In this document: piece after piece, positions 51,183 to 61,500 of the stretch | Numbering within the stretch: position 1 is the first letter of the stretch | How the letters are laid out: every line of letters starts with the position of its first letter | Assembly: GCF_001931485.1 (NCBI RefSeq) | Contig: NZ_MSDV01000050.1 | Span: forward strand, 62,001 to 126,000 | DNA length: 64,000 bases | Source of the DNA: Burkholderia sp. SRS-W-2-2016 | GTDB taxonomy: Bacteria; Pseudomonadota; Gammaproteobacteria; Burkholderiales; Burkholderiaceae | Direction of reading: 5' to 3' | The notes under the pieces: generated by a model | What the model saw: the letters and a program-made list of their open reading frames with translations, nothing else | Told to the model about the DNA's origin: nothing | Database searches by the model: none | Position numbers and translations under genes: made by a program

Positions 51183-51211
51183 ATTGTAGCAAGGCCTCTC
51201 GTTTTCTGCAA
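51183..51211 (-). promoter_or_regulatory. Promoter upstream of rplC (S10 operon)
   Basis: On the minus strand TTGCAG (51206-51211) and TACAAT (51183-51188) are exactly 17 bp apart. The start would be near 51176, leaving a leader of about 115 bases. A hairpin CCCGAC/GTCGGG (51074-51093) abuts the rplC ribosome binding site. Confidence 0.6.
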
Positions 51212-51261
51212 GCAATCAATGACTTAGCGCTGTCCGGCTTACCGGACAAGGCCTGAAAGCC

Positions 51262-51573
51262 TTATTGCAGCTTGATTTCGACGTCCACGCCAGCCGGCAG
51301 ATCGAGCTTCATCAGCGCGTCGACGGTCTTGTCCGTCGGGTCGACGATGTCCATCAGGCGCAGGTGCGTACGGATTTCGAGCTGGTCGCGCGAGGTCTTG
51401 TTGACGTGCGGCGAACGCAGGATGTCGAAGCGCTGGATGCGGGTCGGCAGCGGCACCGGACCACGAACGATTGCGCCAGTCCGCTTTGCCGTGTCGACGA
51501 TTTCAGCAGCCGATTGGTCGATCAGGCGATAGTCGAAAGCCTTCAGGCGAATGCGGATTTTCTGGTTCTGCAT
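51262..51573 (-). CDS. rpsJ: 30S ribosomal protein S10 (uS10)
   Basis: Encodes 103 aa from the ATG at 51573, with AAGGAA upstream. MQNQKIRIRLKAFDYRLIDQ and GPVPLPTRIQRFDILRSPHVN are diagnostic. It acts in the 30S head and, in other bacteria, as NusE in antitermination. About 200 bases and a promoter separate it from rplC, so it can be expressed with tuf and apart from the rest of S10. Confidence 0.98.
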   Translation of the reverse strand: MQNQKIRIRLKAFDYRLIDQSAAEIVDTAKRTGAIVRGPVPLPTRIQRFDILRSPHVNKTSRDQLEIRTHLRLMDIVDPTDKTVDALMKLDLPAGVDVEIKLQ

Positions 51574-51631
51574 GACGAATTCCTTGAAAAGAGCGAGGCG
51601 ATATTGCACCGCCGATTAGTAAAAGAACGTA

Positions 51632-51666
51632 GGTCCGGGCGCTCGCGGAGAGCGAGTGCCCGGACC
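51632..51666. repeat. Long hairpin between tuf and rpsJ
   Basis: GGTCCGGGCGCTCGC (51632-51646) pairs with 51652-51666 over 15 positions with one G-T wobble and a five-base loop. A T-rich but interrupted stretch (TACGTTCTTTTAC) follows on the minus strand. It may act as a partial terminator or a processing site. Confidence 0.6.
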
Positions 51667-51700
51667 CGGGCACTGCATACTGCTACAGCAATCCTCGATT

Positions 51701-52891
51701 TTACTCGATGATCTTGGCGACGACACCAGCGCCGACCGTACGGCCGCCTTCGCGGATTGCGAAGCGCAGACCTTCTTCCATCGCGATCGGGTTGATCAGC
51801 TTCACCGTGATCGACACGTTGTCGCCCGGCATCACCATTTCCTTGTCCTTCGGCAGCTCGATCGAGCCCGTCACGTCCGTCGTACGGAAGTAGAACTGCG
51901 GACGGTAGTTGTTGAAGAACGGCGTGTGGCGGCCGCCTTCGTCCTTGCTCAGCACGTACACTTCAGCCGTGAAGTGCGTGTGCGGGTTGATCGAACCCGG
52001 CTTCGCCAGAACCTGGCCACGCTCCACGTCTTCACGCTTCGTACCGCGCAGCAGGATACCGACGTTGTCGCCTGCCTGACCCTGGTCGAGCAGCTTGCGG
52101 AACATTTCCACGCCCGTGCAGGTCGTCTTCACCGTCGCCTTGATACCGACGATTTCGATTTCTTCGCCGACCTTGATGATGCCGCGCTCAACGCGACCCG
52201 TCACCACCGTGCCGCGACCCGAGATCGAGAACACGTCTTCAACCGGCATCAGGAACGAACCGTCAATCGCGCGTTCCGGCGTCGGGATGTACGTGTCCAG
52301 CGCGTCGGCCAGGTTCATGATCGCCACTTCGCCCAGCTCGCCCTTGTCGCCTTCCAGCGCCAGCTTGGCCGAACCCTTGATGATCGGCGTGTCGTCGCCC
52401 GGGAAGTCGTACTTCGACAGAAGTTCGCGAACTTCCATCTCGACCAGCTCCAGCAGTTCAGCGTCGTCCACCATGTCGCACTTGTTCAGGAACACGATGA
52501 TGTACGGAACGCCAACCTGACGCGCCAGCAGGATGTGCTCACGCGTTTGCGGCATCGGGCCGTCTGCTGCCGAGCACACCAGGATTGCGCCGTCCATCTG
52601 CGCTGCACCCGTGATCATGTTCTTCACGTAGTCGGCGTGGCCCGGGCAGTCAACGTGTGCGTAGTGGCGGTTAGCCGTTTCGTACTCGACGTGCGCGGTG
52701 TTGATCGTAATACCACGCGCCTTTTCTTCCGGCGCCGCGTCGATCTGGTCGTATGCCTTCGCTTCGCCGCCGAACTTCTGCGTCAGAACCGTCGTGATCG
52801 CTGCCGTCAGCGTGGTCTTGCCGTGGTCAACGTGACCGATCGTGCCCACGTTCACGTGCGGCTTGGTCCGTTCGAATTTACCTTTAGCCAT
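51701..52891 (-). CDS. tuf: Elongation factor Tu
   Basis: Encodes 396 aa. The G motifs are GHVDHGKTTLTAA (about 18-30), DCPGHADYVKN and NKCDMVDD, and the C-terminal domain ends VGAGVVAKIIE. It delivers aminoacyl-tRNA to the ribosome. It lies 48 bases after fusA as the last gene of the str operon. Related genomes often carry a second copy elsewhere, which cannot be checked here. Confidence 0.98.
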   Translation of the reverse strand: MAKGKFERTKPHVNVGTIGHVDHGKTTLTAAITTVLTQKFGGEAKAYDQIDAAPEEKARGITINTAHVEYETANRHYAHVDCPGHADYVKNMITGAAQMDGAILVCSAADGPMPQTREHILLARQVGVPYIIVFLNKCDMVDDAELLELVEMEVRELLSKYDFPGDDTPIIKGSAKLALEGDKGELGEVAIMNLADALDTYIPTPERAIDGSFLMPVEDVFSISGRGTVVTGRVERGIIKVGEEIEIVGIKATVKTTCTGVEMFRKLLDQGQAGDNVGILLRGTKREDVERGQVLAKPGSINPHTHFTAEVYVLSKDEGGRHTPFFNNYRPQFYFRTTDVTGSIELPKDKEMVMPGDNVSITVKLINPIAMEEGLRFAIREGGRTVGAGVVAKIIE

Positions 52892-52939
52892 GTTTCTCTT
52901 CTTTCAGAAAGTTAATCGTTGAATGACGTTGCCGCGCGC

Positions 52940-55042
52940 TTACTTCGACTTCGCGTTGATGATCGCTTCCGACACGTTGCGCGGAGCTTCAGCGTAGTGC
53001 TTGAACTCCATCGTGTACGTGGCGCGACCCTGGGTCAGCGAACGCAGCGAGGTCGAGTAGCCGAACATTTCCGACAGCGGCACTTCGGCGCGAACGATCT
53101 TGCCGCCGCCAACCATGTCGTCCATGCCCTGCACGATACCGCGACGGCCCGACAGGTCGCCCATCACGTTGCCCATGTAGTCTTCCGGCGTTTCGACTTC
53201 CACAGCCATCATCGGCTCGAGGATGACCGGCTGCGCCTTGCGCATTGCTTCCTTGAACGCCATCGAACCGGCCATGCGGAACGCGTTTTCGTTCGAGTCA
53301 ACGTCGTGGTACGAACCGAACGTCAGGTGAACCTTCACGTCAACGACCGGGAAGCCTGCCAGCACGCCAGCCTTCAGCGTTTCCTGGATACCCTTGTCGA
53401 CTGCCGGGATGTATTCACGCGGAATCACACCGCCCTTGATCTCGTCGATGAACTCGTAGCCCTTGCCCTGCTCGTTCGGCTCGAGCGTAATGACCGCGTG
53501 ACCGTACTGGCCGCGACCACCCGACTGCTTGACGAACTTGCCGTCGACGTCTTCCGCCTTGCCACGAATCGTTTCGCGGTAAGCAACCTGCGGCTTGCCG
53601 ACCGTTGCTTCCACGCCGAATTCGCGACGCATACGGTCAACCAGAATTTCGAGGTGGAGCTCGCCCATGCCCGAAATGATGGTTTGGCCCGATTCTTCGT
53701 CCGTTTGAACGCGGAACGACGGATCTTCCTGTGCCAGACGGTTCAGCGCCAGACCCATCTTTTCCTGGTCGGGCTTCGTCTTCGGCTCAACAGCCTGCGA
53801 GATCACCGGCTCCGGGAAAATCATGCGTTCGAGCACGATCGGGTTTTGCGGATCGCACAGCGTGTCGCCCGTGGTTGCTTCCTTCAGGCCCACTGCCGCA
53901 GCGATGTCGCCCGCGCGCACTTCCTTGATTTCTTCGCGCTGGTTCGCGTGCATCTGCAGAATACGGCCGAGACGTTCCTTCTTGTCCTTGGTCGCGTTCA
54001 GCACCGTGTCGCCCGAATTGACGACGCCCGAGTACACACGGAAGAAGATCAGCTGGCCGACGAACGGGTCGGTCATGATCTTGAATGCCAGTGCCGAGAA
54101 CTTTTCGTCGTCGGATGCACGACGCTCGCCCTTCTCACCGTTTTCGAGTTCGCCCGTAACCGGGGGAATGTCGATCGGCGACGGCAGGAAGTCCAGAACA
54201 GCGTCCAGCATGCGCTGCACGCCCTTGTTCTTGAACGCGGTGCCGCACAGCATCGGCTGGATTTCGCAAGCGATCGTACGGTCGCGCAGACCCTTGATGA
54301 TTTCCGCTTCCGTCAGCTCGCCTTCTTCGAGGTACTTGTTCATCAAGTCTTCGCTCGATTCAGCCGCGGCTTCGACCATCTTCTCGCGCCATTCGTTGCA
54401 CGAGTCGACGAGTTCCGCCGGGATGTCTTCGTACGAGAACTTGGTACCCTGGGACGCGTCGTCCCAAATGATCGCCTTCATCTTCAGCAGGTCGACGACG
54501 CCCGTGAAGTTCTCTTCCGCGCCGATCGGCACGACGACGGGAACCGGGTTCGCCTTCAGACGCAGCTTGAGCTGGTCGTAAACCTTGAAGAAGTTCGCGC
54601 CGGTACGGTCCATCTTGTTGATGAACGCGAGACGGGGAACCTTGTACTTGTTAGCCTGGCGCCACACGGTTTCCGACTGGGGCTGCACGCCGCCCACTGC
54701 GCAGTAGACCATGCATGCACCGTCGAGCACGCGCATCGAGCGCTCGACTTCGATCGTGAAGTCGACGTGGCCCGGGGTGTCGATGATGTTGATGCGGTGC
54801 TCGGCGCGGTCGCCAGCCATACCCTTCCAGAATGCCGTCGTAGCAGCGGAAGTGATGGTGATGCCGCGTTCCTGTTCCTGCTCCATCCAGTCCATGGTGG
54901 CAGCGCCGTCGTGAACTTCACCAATCTTGTGGTTCACGCCGGTGTAGAACAGAATGCGCTCGGTCGTCGTCGTTTTGCCGGCGTCGATGTGAGCGCTAAT
55001 ACCGATGTTACGGTAGCGCTCGATAGGAGTCTTGCGAGCCAC
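52940..55042 (-). CDS. fusA: Elongation factor G
   Basis: Encodes 700 aa from a GTG start preceded by AGAGGA. The G motifs are AHIDAGKTTTTERIL, DTPGHVDFT and NKMDRTGANF. Domains II to V follow, with domain IV containing the GQYGHAVITLEP segment and the family hallmark GSYHDVDSNE. It drives translocation and ribosome recycling. Confidence 0.98.
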   Translation of the reverse strand: MARKTPIERYRNIGISAHIDAGKTTTTERILFYTGVNHKIGEVHDGAATMDWMEQEQERGITITSAATTAFWKGMAGDRAEHRINIIDTPGHVDFTIEVERSMRVLDGACMVYCAVGGVQPQSETVWRQANKYKVPRLAFINKMDRTGANFFKVYDQLKLRLKANPVPVVVPIGAEENFTGVVDLLKMKAIIWDDASQGTKFSYEDIPAELVDSCNEWREKMVEAAAESSEDLMNKYLEEGELTEAEIIKGLRDRTIACEIQPMLCGTAFKNKGVQRMLDAVLDFLPSPIDIPPVTGELENGEKGERRASDDEKFSALAFKIMTDPFVGQLIFFRVYSGVVNSGDTVLNATKDKKERLGRILQMHANQREEIKEVRAGDIAAAVGLKEATTGDTLCDPQNPIVLERMIFPEPVISQAVEPKTKPDQEKMGLALNRLAQEDPSFRVQTDEESGQTIISGMGELHLEILVDRMRREFGVEATVGKPQVAYRETIRGKAEDVDGKFVKQSGGRGQYGHAVITLEPNEQGKGYEFIDEIKGGVIPREYIPAVDKGIQETLKAGVLAGFPVVDVKVHLTFGSYHDVDSNENAFRMAGSMAFKEAMRKAQPVILEPMMAVEVETPEDYMGNVMGDLSGRRGIVQGMDDMVGGGKIVRAEVPLSEMFGYSTSLRSLTQGRATYTMEFKHYAEAPRNVSEAIINAKSK

Positions 55043-55100
55043 TTTGATCCTCTATTGGGATAACGCGATGCGAGATGTACCCATCGCGCTGTAACACAAA

Positions 55101-55132
55101 CGGGCGAGGCGCTTTTAAAGCGCACCCGCCCG
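55101..55132. repeat. Hairpin between rpsG and fusA
   Basis: CGGGCG...CGCCCG encloses a perfect GCGCTTT/AAAGCGC inner stem. On the minus strand it is followed by TTTGTGTT, a weak U-tract, so it may attenuate transcription inside the str operon. Confidence 0.5.
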
Positions 55133-55174
55133 GAATTTCTTTCCGTTTTTCCGCTAAACCCGGGGTCGGGAAGC

Positions 55175-55645
55175 TTAGAAACGGAAGTGCGAGAACGCCT
55201 TGTTGGCTTCTGCCATCCGGTGAACTTCGTCGCGCTTCTTCATCGCGCCGCCACGGCCTTCGGCCGCTTCGGAGAGTTCACCTGCCAGACGCAGAGCCAT
55301 CGACTTCTCGCTGCGCTTCTTCGCGGCTTCACGCAGCCAACGCATCGCCAATGCCATACGACGCGACGGGCGCACTTCGACCGGAACCTGATAGTTCGCA
55401 CCACCAACGCGGCGGCTCTTCACTTCGACCACCGGCTTGACGTTGTTGAGCGCCACCGTGAACACTTCCAGCGGGTCCTTGCCACCCTTGGTCTGGATCT
55501 GTTCGAAAGCGCCGTACACGATACGCTCGGCAACCGACTTCTTGCCGGAGAGCATCAGCACGTTCATGAACTTTGCAACATCAACGTTACCGAACTTCGG
55601 ATCCGGCAACACTTCCCGCTTGGGGACTTCGCGACGACGCGGCAT
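55175..55645 (-). CDS. rpsG: 30S ribosomal protein S7 (uS7)
   Basis: Encodes 156 aa. MPRRREVPKREVLPDPKFG and PVEVRPSRRMALAMRWL are diagnostic. It nucleates the 30S head and contacts mRNA in the E site. S7 represses the str operon in E. coli at the rpsL-rpsG spacer; here that spacer is about 180 bases and includes a perfect CGCCTttgcAGGCG hairpin (55787-55800). Confidence 0.98.
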   Translation of the reverse strand: MPRRREVPKREVLPDPKFGNVDVAKFMNVLMLSGKKSVAERIVYGAFEQIQTKGGKDPLEVFTVALNNVKPVVEVKSRRVGGANYQVPVEVRPSRRMALAMRWLREAAKKRSEKSMALRLAGELSEAAEGRGGAMKKRDEVHRMAEANKAFSHFRF

Positions 55646-55826
55646 GTTTCTTCCTTTACTTTTTCAGTTGGAGCCATTCACGGCCCCGCGGTCACCAACT
55701 AACCCGATTCATCCGTAAGACTAACCAGCCTGGTCGGGTGACCACTTACTCGATAGCACCGGCACTTCCGGCACCATCGCCATTACCGCCTTTGCAGGCG
55801 ACCTGAAACTACGACCGACCGGCTAA

Positions 55827-56207
55827 TTACTTGCCAGCCTTGGCACGCTTCGCGCCGTACTTCGAGCGAGCCTGCTTACGATCCTTGACGCCCTGGGTAT
55901 CCAGCGAGCCGCGAACCATGTGGTAACGCACACCCGGCAAGTCCTTCACACGGCCGCCGCGAATCAGCACGACCGAGTGTTCCTGCAGGTTGTGGCCTTC
56001 ACCACCGATGTACGAAATGACTTCGAAGCCATTCGTCAGACGAACCTTTGCAACCTTACGGAGTGCCGAGTTCGGCTTCTTCGGCGTCGTGGTGTACACA
56101 CGGGTGCACACGCCGCGACGCTGGGGGCAGTCCTGCAAAGCCGGGCTCTTGCTCTTCGTCGTTTCCGACGTGCGGCCTTTGCGAACCAGTTGATTGATGG
56201 TTGGCAT
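55827..56207 (-). CDS. rpsL: 30S ribosomal protein S12 (uS12)
   Basis: Encodes 126 aa. [31 protein letters not shown] and [15 protein letters not shown] are diagnostic. The lysines of the PKKPNS segment (the K43 region) and the KDLPGVRYH segment (K88 region), where streptomycin-resistance changes arise, have the wild-type residues. It is the first gene of the str operon. Confidence 0.98.
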
Positions 56208-56345
56208 TGTTTATTCCTGAAATTGAACAAAATCGACGCATCTGTTTCCGGGCAAAGCGGAAACGCCTGCGCATCGAACTTCCGGGCGGTCTGCTCACAC
56301 GCGAAGTAAACCCGCGCGCAGGCATTCCAAGAACCGGAACCTAGC

Positions 56346-56375
56346 ATAATATTCCGAAAATACTAAGGGAGTCAA
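56346..56375 (-). promoter_or_regulatory. str operon promoter upstream of rpsL
   Basis: On the minus strand TTGACT (56370-56375) and TATTAT (56346-56351) are 18 bp apart, giving a leader of about 130 bases to rpsL. It lies only about 55 bases after the recQ stop, with no terminator seen between. Confidence 0.65.
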
Positions 56376-56428
56376 CAGGTTGCGATGTTTCGCACCCCTG
56401 TCGATTGGCTCGGACAGACGCGGAGAGG

Positions 56429-58276
56429 TCAGTCAGCGGCTACGACGTGGAGGAGTTCGTAGCCGAAACGGTCAAGTTTACGCGCGCCCATGCCCGGCAC
56501 GCCGCGCAGATCCTCGATCGAATCGGGGCCGAGACGGGCAATTTCCGCCAGCGTCGCATCGTGGAAGATCACGTAGGCAGGCACGCCGTCGCTCTTTGCG
56601 GTTTCAGTGCGCCACATACGCAGCCGCTCCCAGCGAGCGCGCTCGCGCGGACCCATGCCGATCGTCGGATCGGCGCGCTCGCTGGTGCGGCCGGACGACT
56701 GGCGCGTGCGGGTCGGCTTCACATAGCGGCGCATTGTGACCTGCTGCTCGCCTTTGAGCACCGGCTTGCTCGCCTCGGTCAGCACCAGCGAGCCGAAGCC
56801 CTCGTGGTCGACGGTCAGATAGCCGAACGCGACGAGCTGACGGAACACCGCGCGCCACTCCGCCTCGCCGAGCGCCGCGCCAATTCCGAAGGTAGTGAGC
56901 TTCTCGTGGCCGCGCTGCAGGATCTTTTCGCTGCGGTTGCCCCGCAGGATGTCGATCAGATGACCGGCGCCGAAGTGAAAGCCGCTCGCCCGCTGCGCGC
57001 GGAACACGCACGACAACGCCATCTGCGCCTCGCGCGTCGCGTCCCACGTGGGCGGCGGTTCGAGGCAGTTGTCGCAGTTGCCGCACGGCTGGCTGCTCTC
57101 GCCGAAATAGGCGAGCAGACGCACGCGCCGGCAGGTCGCCGTTTCGCACAGCCCCAGCAGCGCGTCGAGCTTGCCGGTCTGCACGCGCTTGTGCGCTTCG
57201 TCAGCTTCGGACTCGTCGATCATCTTGCGCTGCTGCACGACGTCGCCGAGCCCATAGGCCATCCACGCGTTCGACGGCATCCCGTCGCGCCCCGCGCGGC
57301 CGGTTTCCTGGTAGTAGCCTTCGACGCTCTTCGGCAGATCCAGGTGCGCGACGAAGCGCACGTCCGGCTTGTCGATCCCCATGCCGAACGCGATCGTCGC
57401 GCACATGACGATGCCTTCCTCGCGCTGGAACATCTCCTGGTGCTTCTGACGCACCTCGAACTCCATTCCGGCGTGATAAGGCAGCGCGCGCATGCCCTTT
57501 TCCTTCAGCCACTCGGCCGTTTCCTCGACCTTACGGCGCGACAGGCAATAGACGACGCCGGCGTCGGTCGTGCCGTCCGGCCTCGTATGCTCGGCGCGGA
57601 TGAAGTCGAGCAGCTGCGCGCGCGCATTGTCCTTTTCGGCGATCCGGTAGCGGATGTTCGGCCGGTCGAAGCTCGACACGAACACGCGCGCGTCTTCGAG
57701 CGCGAGACGTTGGATGATTTCGTCGCGCGTGATCGCGTCCGCGGTCGCCGTGAGTGCGATCCGCGGCACGTTCGGAAAGCGCTCGTGCAGCACCGACAGC
57801 TGGATGTATTCGGGGCGGAAATCGTGCCCCCATTGCGACACGCAGTGCGCTTCGTCGATCGCGAACAGGCCGATGCGGGTGCGTTCGAGCAGCTCCTGGA
57901 AACGCGGCGTCATCAGTCGCTCGGGCGCGACGTACAGCAGATCGATGTCGCCGTCGCGCAGCGCGCGCTCGGTGGCCATCGCTTCCGCGCTCGACAGCGT
58001 CGAGTTCAGATACGCGGCGCGCACGCCGACTTCGGTCAGCGCGGCCACCTGGTCCTGCATCAGCGCGATCAGCGGCGACACGACGATGCCGGCACCGAAG
58101 CCGCGTTCGCGCCGCACCAGCGACGGAATCTGATAGCACAGCGATTTGCCGCCGCCGGTTGGCATCAACACGAGGCAATCGCCGCCGTCGGCGACGTGCT
58201 CGACAATTTCGCCCTGCTGCCCTCTGAACGCGGGATAACCGAAGACTTCGTTGAGGATTTCGAGCGGACGGGACAT
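56429..58276 (-). CDS. recQ: ATP-dependent DNA helicase RecQ
   Basis: Encodes 615 aa. The helicase core shows Walker A (MPTGGGKSLCYQIP), the Walker B DEAH box (AIDEAHCVSQWGHDFRPEY) and motif VI (YYQETGRAGRDG). A zinc site with four Cys (CRRVRLLAYFGES...CGNCDNC) and a winged helix form the RQC domain, and a C-terminal HRDC domain (about 530-610) follows. It unwinds DNA in recombination and fork repair. It is inserted between rpoC and rpsL, and rpoC has its own terminator after it. Confidence 0.96.
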   Translation of the reverse strand: MSRPLEILNEVFGYPAFRGQQGEIVEHVADGGDCLVLMPTGGGKSLCYQIPSLVRRERGFGAGIVVSPLIALMQDQVAALTEVGVRAAYLNSTLSSAEAMATERALRDGDIDLLYVAPERLMTPRFQELLERTRIGLFAIDEAHCVSQWGHDFRPEYIQLSVLHERFPNVPRIALTATADAITRDEIIQRLALEDARVFVSSFDRPNIRYRIAEKDNARAQLLDFIRAEHTRPDGTTDAGVVYCLSRRKVEETAEWLKEKGMRALPYHAGMEFEVRQKHQEMFQREEGIVMCATIAFGMGIDKPDVRFVAHLDLPKSVEGYYQETGRAGRDGMPSNAWMAYGLGDVVQQRKMIDESEADEAHKRVQTGKLDALLGLCETATCRRVRLLAYFGESSQPCGNCDNCLEPPPTWDATREAQMALSCVFRAQRASGFHFGAGHLIDILRGNRSEKILQRGHEKLTTFGIGAALGEAEWRAVFRQLVAFGYLTVDHEGFGSLVLTEASKPVLKGEQQVTMRRYVKPTRTRQSSGRTSERADPTIGMGPRERARWERLRMWRTETAKSDGVPAYVIFHDATLAEIARLGPDSIEDLRGVPGMGARKLDRFGYELLHVVAAD

Positions 58277-58440
58277 GAATTTGAGAGGCGGCGACAGACG
58301 CGGCTTTAAGGCAGTGACACGAATTTTACCAACGCATTTGCTTTGCGCCTTCGCTTTGCGACAACGTTAGCCATCCGGACTAGAGCGCTTGGGGCGTCGC
58401 CGGCGCGCCACAGCGTTGCGGAGCGGCAAAAAGCGCGCAT

Positions 58441-58474
58441 AAAAAAAGCCGCCCAGTCGAAACCGGGCGGCTTT
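58441..58474 (-). terminator. Terminator after rpoC
   Basis: On the minus strand AAGCCGCCCGG pairs with CTGGGCGGCTT (one mismatch or wobble, six-base loop), followed by a T run. It lies about 42 bases after the rpoC stop and separates rpoBC from recQ. Confidence 0.8.
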
Positions 58475-58515
58475 GCGAGGCGGTTAAGCCGAGGCGGCTT
58501 GCGCCGCCTCTGGAC

Positions 58516-61500
58516 TTATTCGCCCGAGTGCTGCTGTTCGGCAGCCGGGGTTTCCGGCGTACCGAATTCGAACGACTCTTCCGCTGCGATCTGATCGAAA
58601 CGCTCGCGGTCGGCCATTTCCTTGCTCTTGCGCGCCTTGTGGAACGCGAGACCCGTACCGGCCGGAATCAGACGGCCGACGATCACGTTTTCCTTCAGGC
58701 CACGCAGATCGTCGCGCTTGCCCATGATCGCCGCTTCGGTCAGCACGCGGGTCGTTTCCTGGAACGACGCCGCGGAGATGAACGAATCGGTCGACAGCGA
58801 CGCCTTCGTGATACCGAGCAGCACGTTTTCGTACGTGGACGGACGCTTGTCTTCCGCGATCATACGGTCGTTCTCGTCGAGCATATCCGACCGCTCGACC
58901 TGTTCGCCCGGGATGAAGCGCGTATCGCCGTTGTCCGAAATCTGCACGCGGCGCAGCATCTGACGCACGATCACTTCGATGTGCTTGTCGTTGATCTTCA
59001 CGCCCTGCAGACGGTACACGTCCTGCACTTCGTCCACGATGTAGCGCGACAGCGCCTCGACGCCCTGCAGACGCAGGATGTCGTGCGGATCCGCCGGTCC
59101 GTCGACGATCATTTCGCCCTTGTTGACGACCTGACCATCGTGCACCAGAACCTGCTTTTCCTTCGCGATCAGGAACTCGTGCTGGTTGCCCTCGAGGTCC
59201 GTGATAACGAGACGCTGCTTGCCCTTCGTGTCCTTACCGAACGACGTCGTACCCGTGACTTCCGCCAGGATACCCGCGTCCTTCGGCGAACGTGCTTCGA
59301 ACAGTTCCGCCACCCGCGGCAGACCGCCGGTAATGTCACGCGTCTTCTGCGATTCGGTCGGGATACGTGCGAGCACTTCACCGACCTGCACTTGCTGACC
59401 GTCCTTCACGGTGATCAGAGCGCCGACCTGGAAGCCGATCTGCACCGAGTGCTCGGTGTTCGGGATCTTGACTTCTTCGCCGTTCGCATCGAGCAGCTTG
59501 ACCTGCGGACGCACCGTCTTCGACGCTTGCGAACCACGACGCTTCACGTCGATCACGACCAGCGTGGACAGACCCGTCACATCGTCGATCTGCTTCGCAA
59601 CGGTCACGCCTTCCTCGACGTTTTCGAACTTCACCGTACCGCCGTACTCGGTGATGATCGGACGCGTCATCGGATCCCACGTGGCCAGTTGCGTACCGGC
59701 CTTGATCTGCGCACCGTCGAGCTGCAGCAGCGTCGCGCCGTACGGCACCTTGTGACGCTCGCGCTCGCGGCCGTGATCGTCGGTGATCATCGCTTCGCCC
59801 GAACGCGAGATGACGATCTGCTCGCCCTTCGCATTCGTCACGTAACGCATCGTCGACGTGAAACGCACCGTACCGTTCGACTTCGCTTCGACCGACGAGG
59901 CCACTGCCGCACGCGATGCCGCACCACCGATGTGGAACGTACGCATCGTCAGCTGCGTGCCCGGTTCACCGATCGACTGCGCCGCGATCACGCCGACTGC
60001 TTCGCCGACGTTCACCAGCGAGCCGCGGCCGAGGTCGCGACCGTAGCAGGCCGCGCACAGACCGTAGCGCGTTTCGCAGGTCAGCGGCGTGCGCACGCGC
60101 ACTTCGTCGATACCGAGGCGTTCGATGTCTTCGACCGCGTCTTCGTCGAGCAGCGTGCCCGCTTCGAACAGCGTTTCCTGCGATTCCGGGTTGACGACAT
60201 CAGCCACGGCCACGCGACCCAGAATCCGGTCACGCAGCGCTTCGACGACTTCACCGCCTTCGACCAACGCCTTCATCGCCACGCCATTCGACGTGCCGCA
60301 ATCATCTTCGACGACGACCAGATCCTGCGTCACGTCGACCAGACGACGGGTCAGGTAACCCGAGTTCGCGGTCTTCAGTGCCGTATCAGCCAGACCCTTA
60401 CGTGCACCGTGGGTCGAGATGAAGTACTGCAACACGTTCAGACCTTCGCGGAAGTTCGCCGTAATCGGCGTCTCGATGATCGAGCCGTCCGGCTTCGCCA
60501 TCAGGCCGCGCATACCGGCCAGCTGACGGATCTGAACTGCGGAACCACGTGCACCCGAGTCGGCCATCATGTAGATGGAGTTGAACGACTCCTGACGCGT
60601 CTGGTTGCCGTCGCGGTCCGTGACCGGCTCCGTCGACAGCTGCTCCATCATCGCCTTGCCGACCGCTTCCGACGTCGCCGACCAGATGTCGACCACGTTG
60701 TTGTAGCGTTCCTGCGCGGTGACGAGACCCGACATGTACTGACGGTCGTATTCCTTCACCTTCTTCGCGGCGTCGCCGACGATGGTTTCCTTCTGCGGCG
60801 GCACGAGCATGTCGTCGACGCAGATCGAGATACCAGCGCGGGTTGCCAGGCGGAAGCCCGACTGCATCAGCTGGTCGGCGAAAATCACCGTCTCACGCAG
60901 ACCGCACTTGCGGAACGCGGTGTTGATCAGACGCGAGATTTCCTTCTTCTTCAGCGGCTTGTTCAGCACCGAGAACGGCAGCCCCGGCGGCAGAATTTCC
61001 GACAGGATCGAGCGGCCAACCGTGGTTGCGTACAGTGAGATCTTCGGCACGAACGCCGGCGCGCCTTCCGACTTGTCTTCGTTGTGGACCATTTCGGTGA
61101 TCCGCACGTTGACGCGCGAGGCCAGCTCGACTTCCTTGTTCTCGTACGCGCGCAGCACTTCCGACACGCCCGTGAACGTCAGGCCTTCGCCCTTGCCGTT
61201 CACTGCTTCGCGGGTCGCGTAGTACAGGCCGAGCACGATATCCTGCGACGGCACGATCGACGGATCGCCGTTCGCCGGGAACAGCACGTTGTTCGACGCC
61301 AGCATCAGCGTGCGCGCTTCCATCTGCGCTTCGAGCGACAGCGGCACGTGAACAGCCATCTGGTCACCGTCGAAGTCGGCGTTGAACGCCGCGCAAACGA
61401 GCGGGTGCAGCTGGATTGCCTTACCTTCGATCAGCACCGGCTCGAAAGCCTGGATACCGAGACGGTGCAGCGTCGGCGCACGGTTCAGCATGACCGGATG

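Noticed and set aside
52919..55063. 714-codon open frame opposite fusA, and similar ones opposite tuf, rpoC and the ribosomal genes
   Set aside because: These are shadow frames of strongly biased codon use in the real minus-strand genes; no recognisable motifs.
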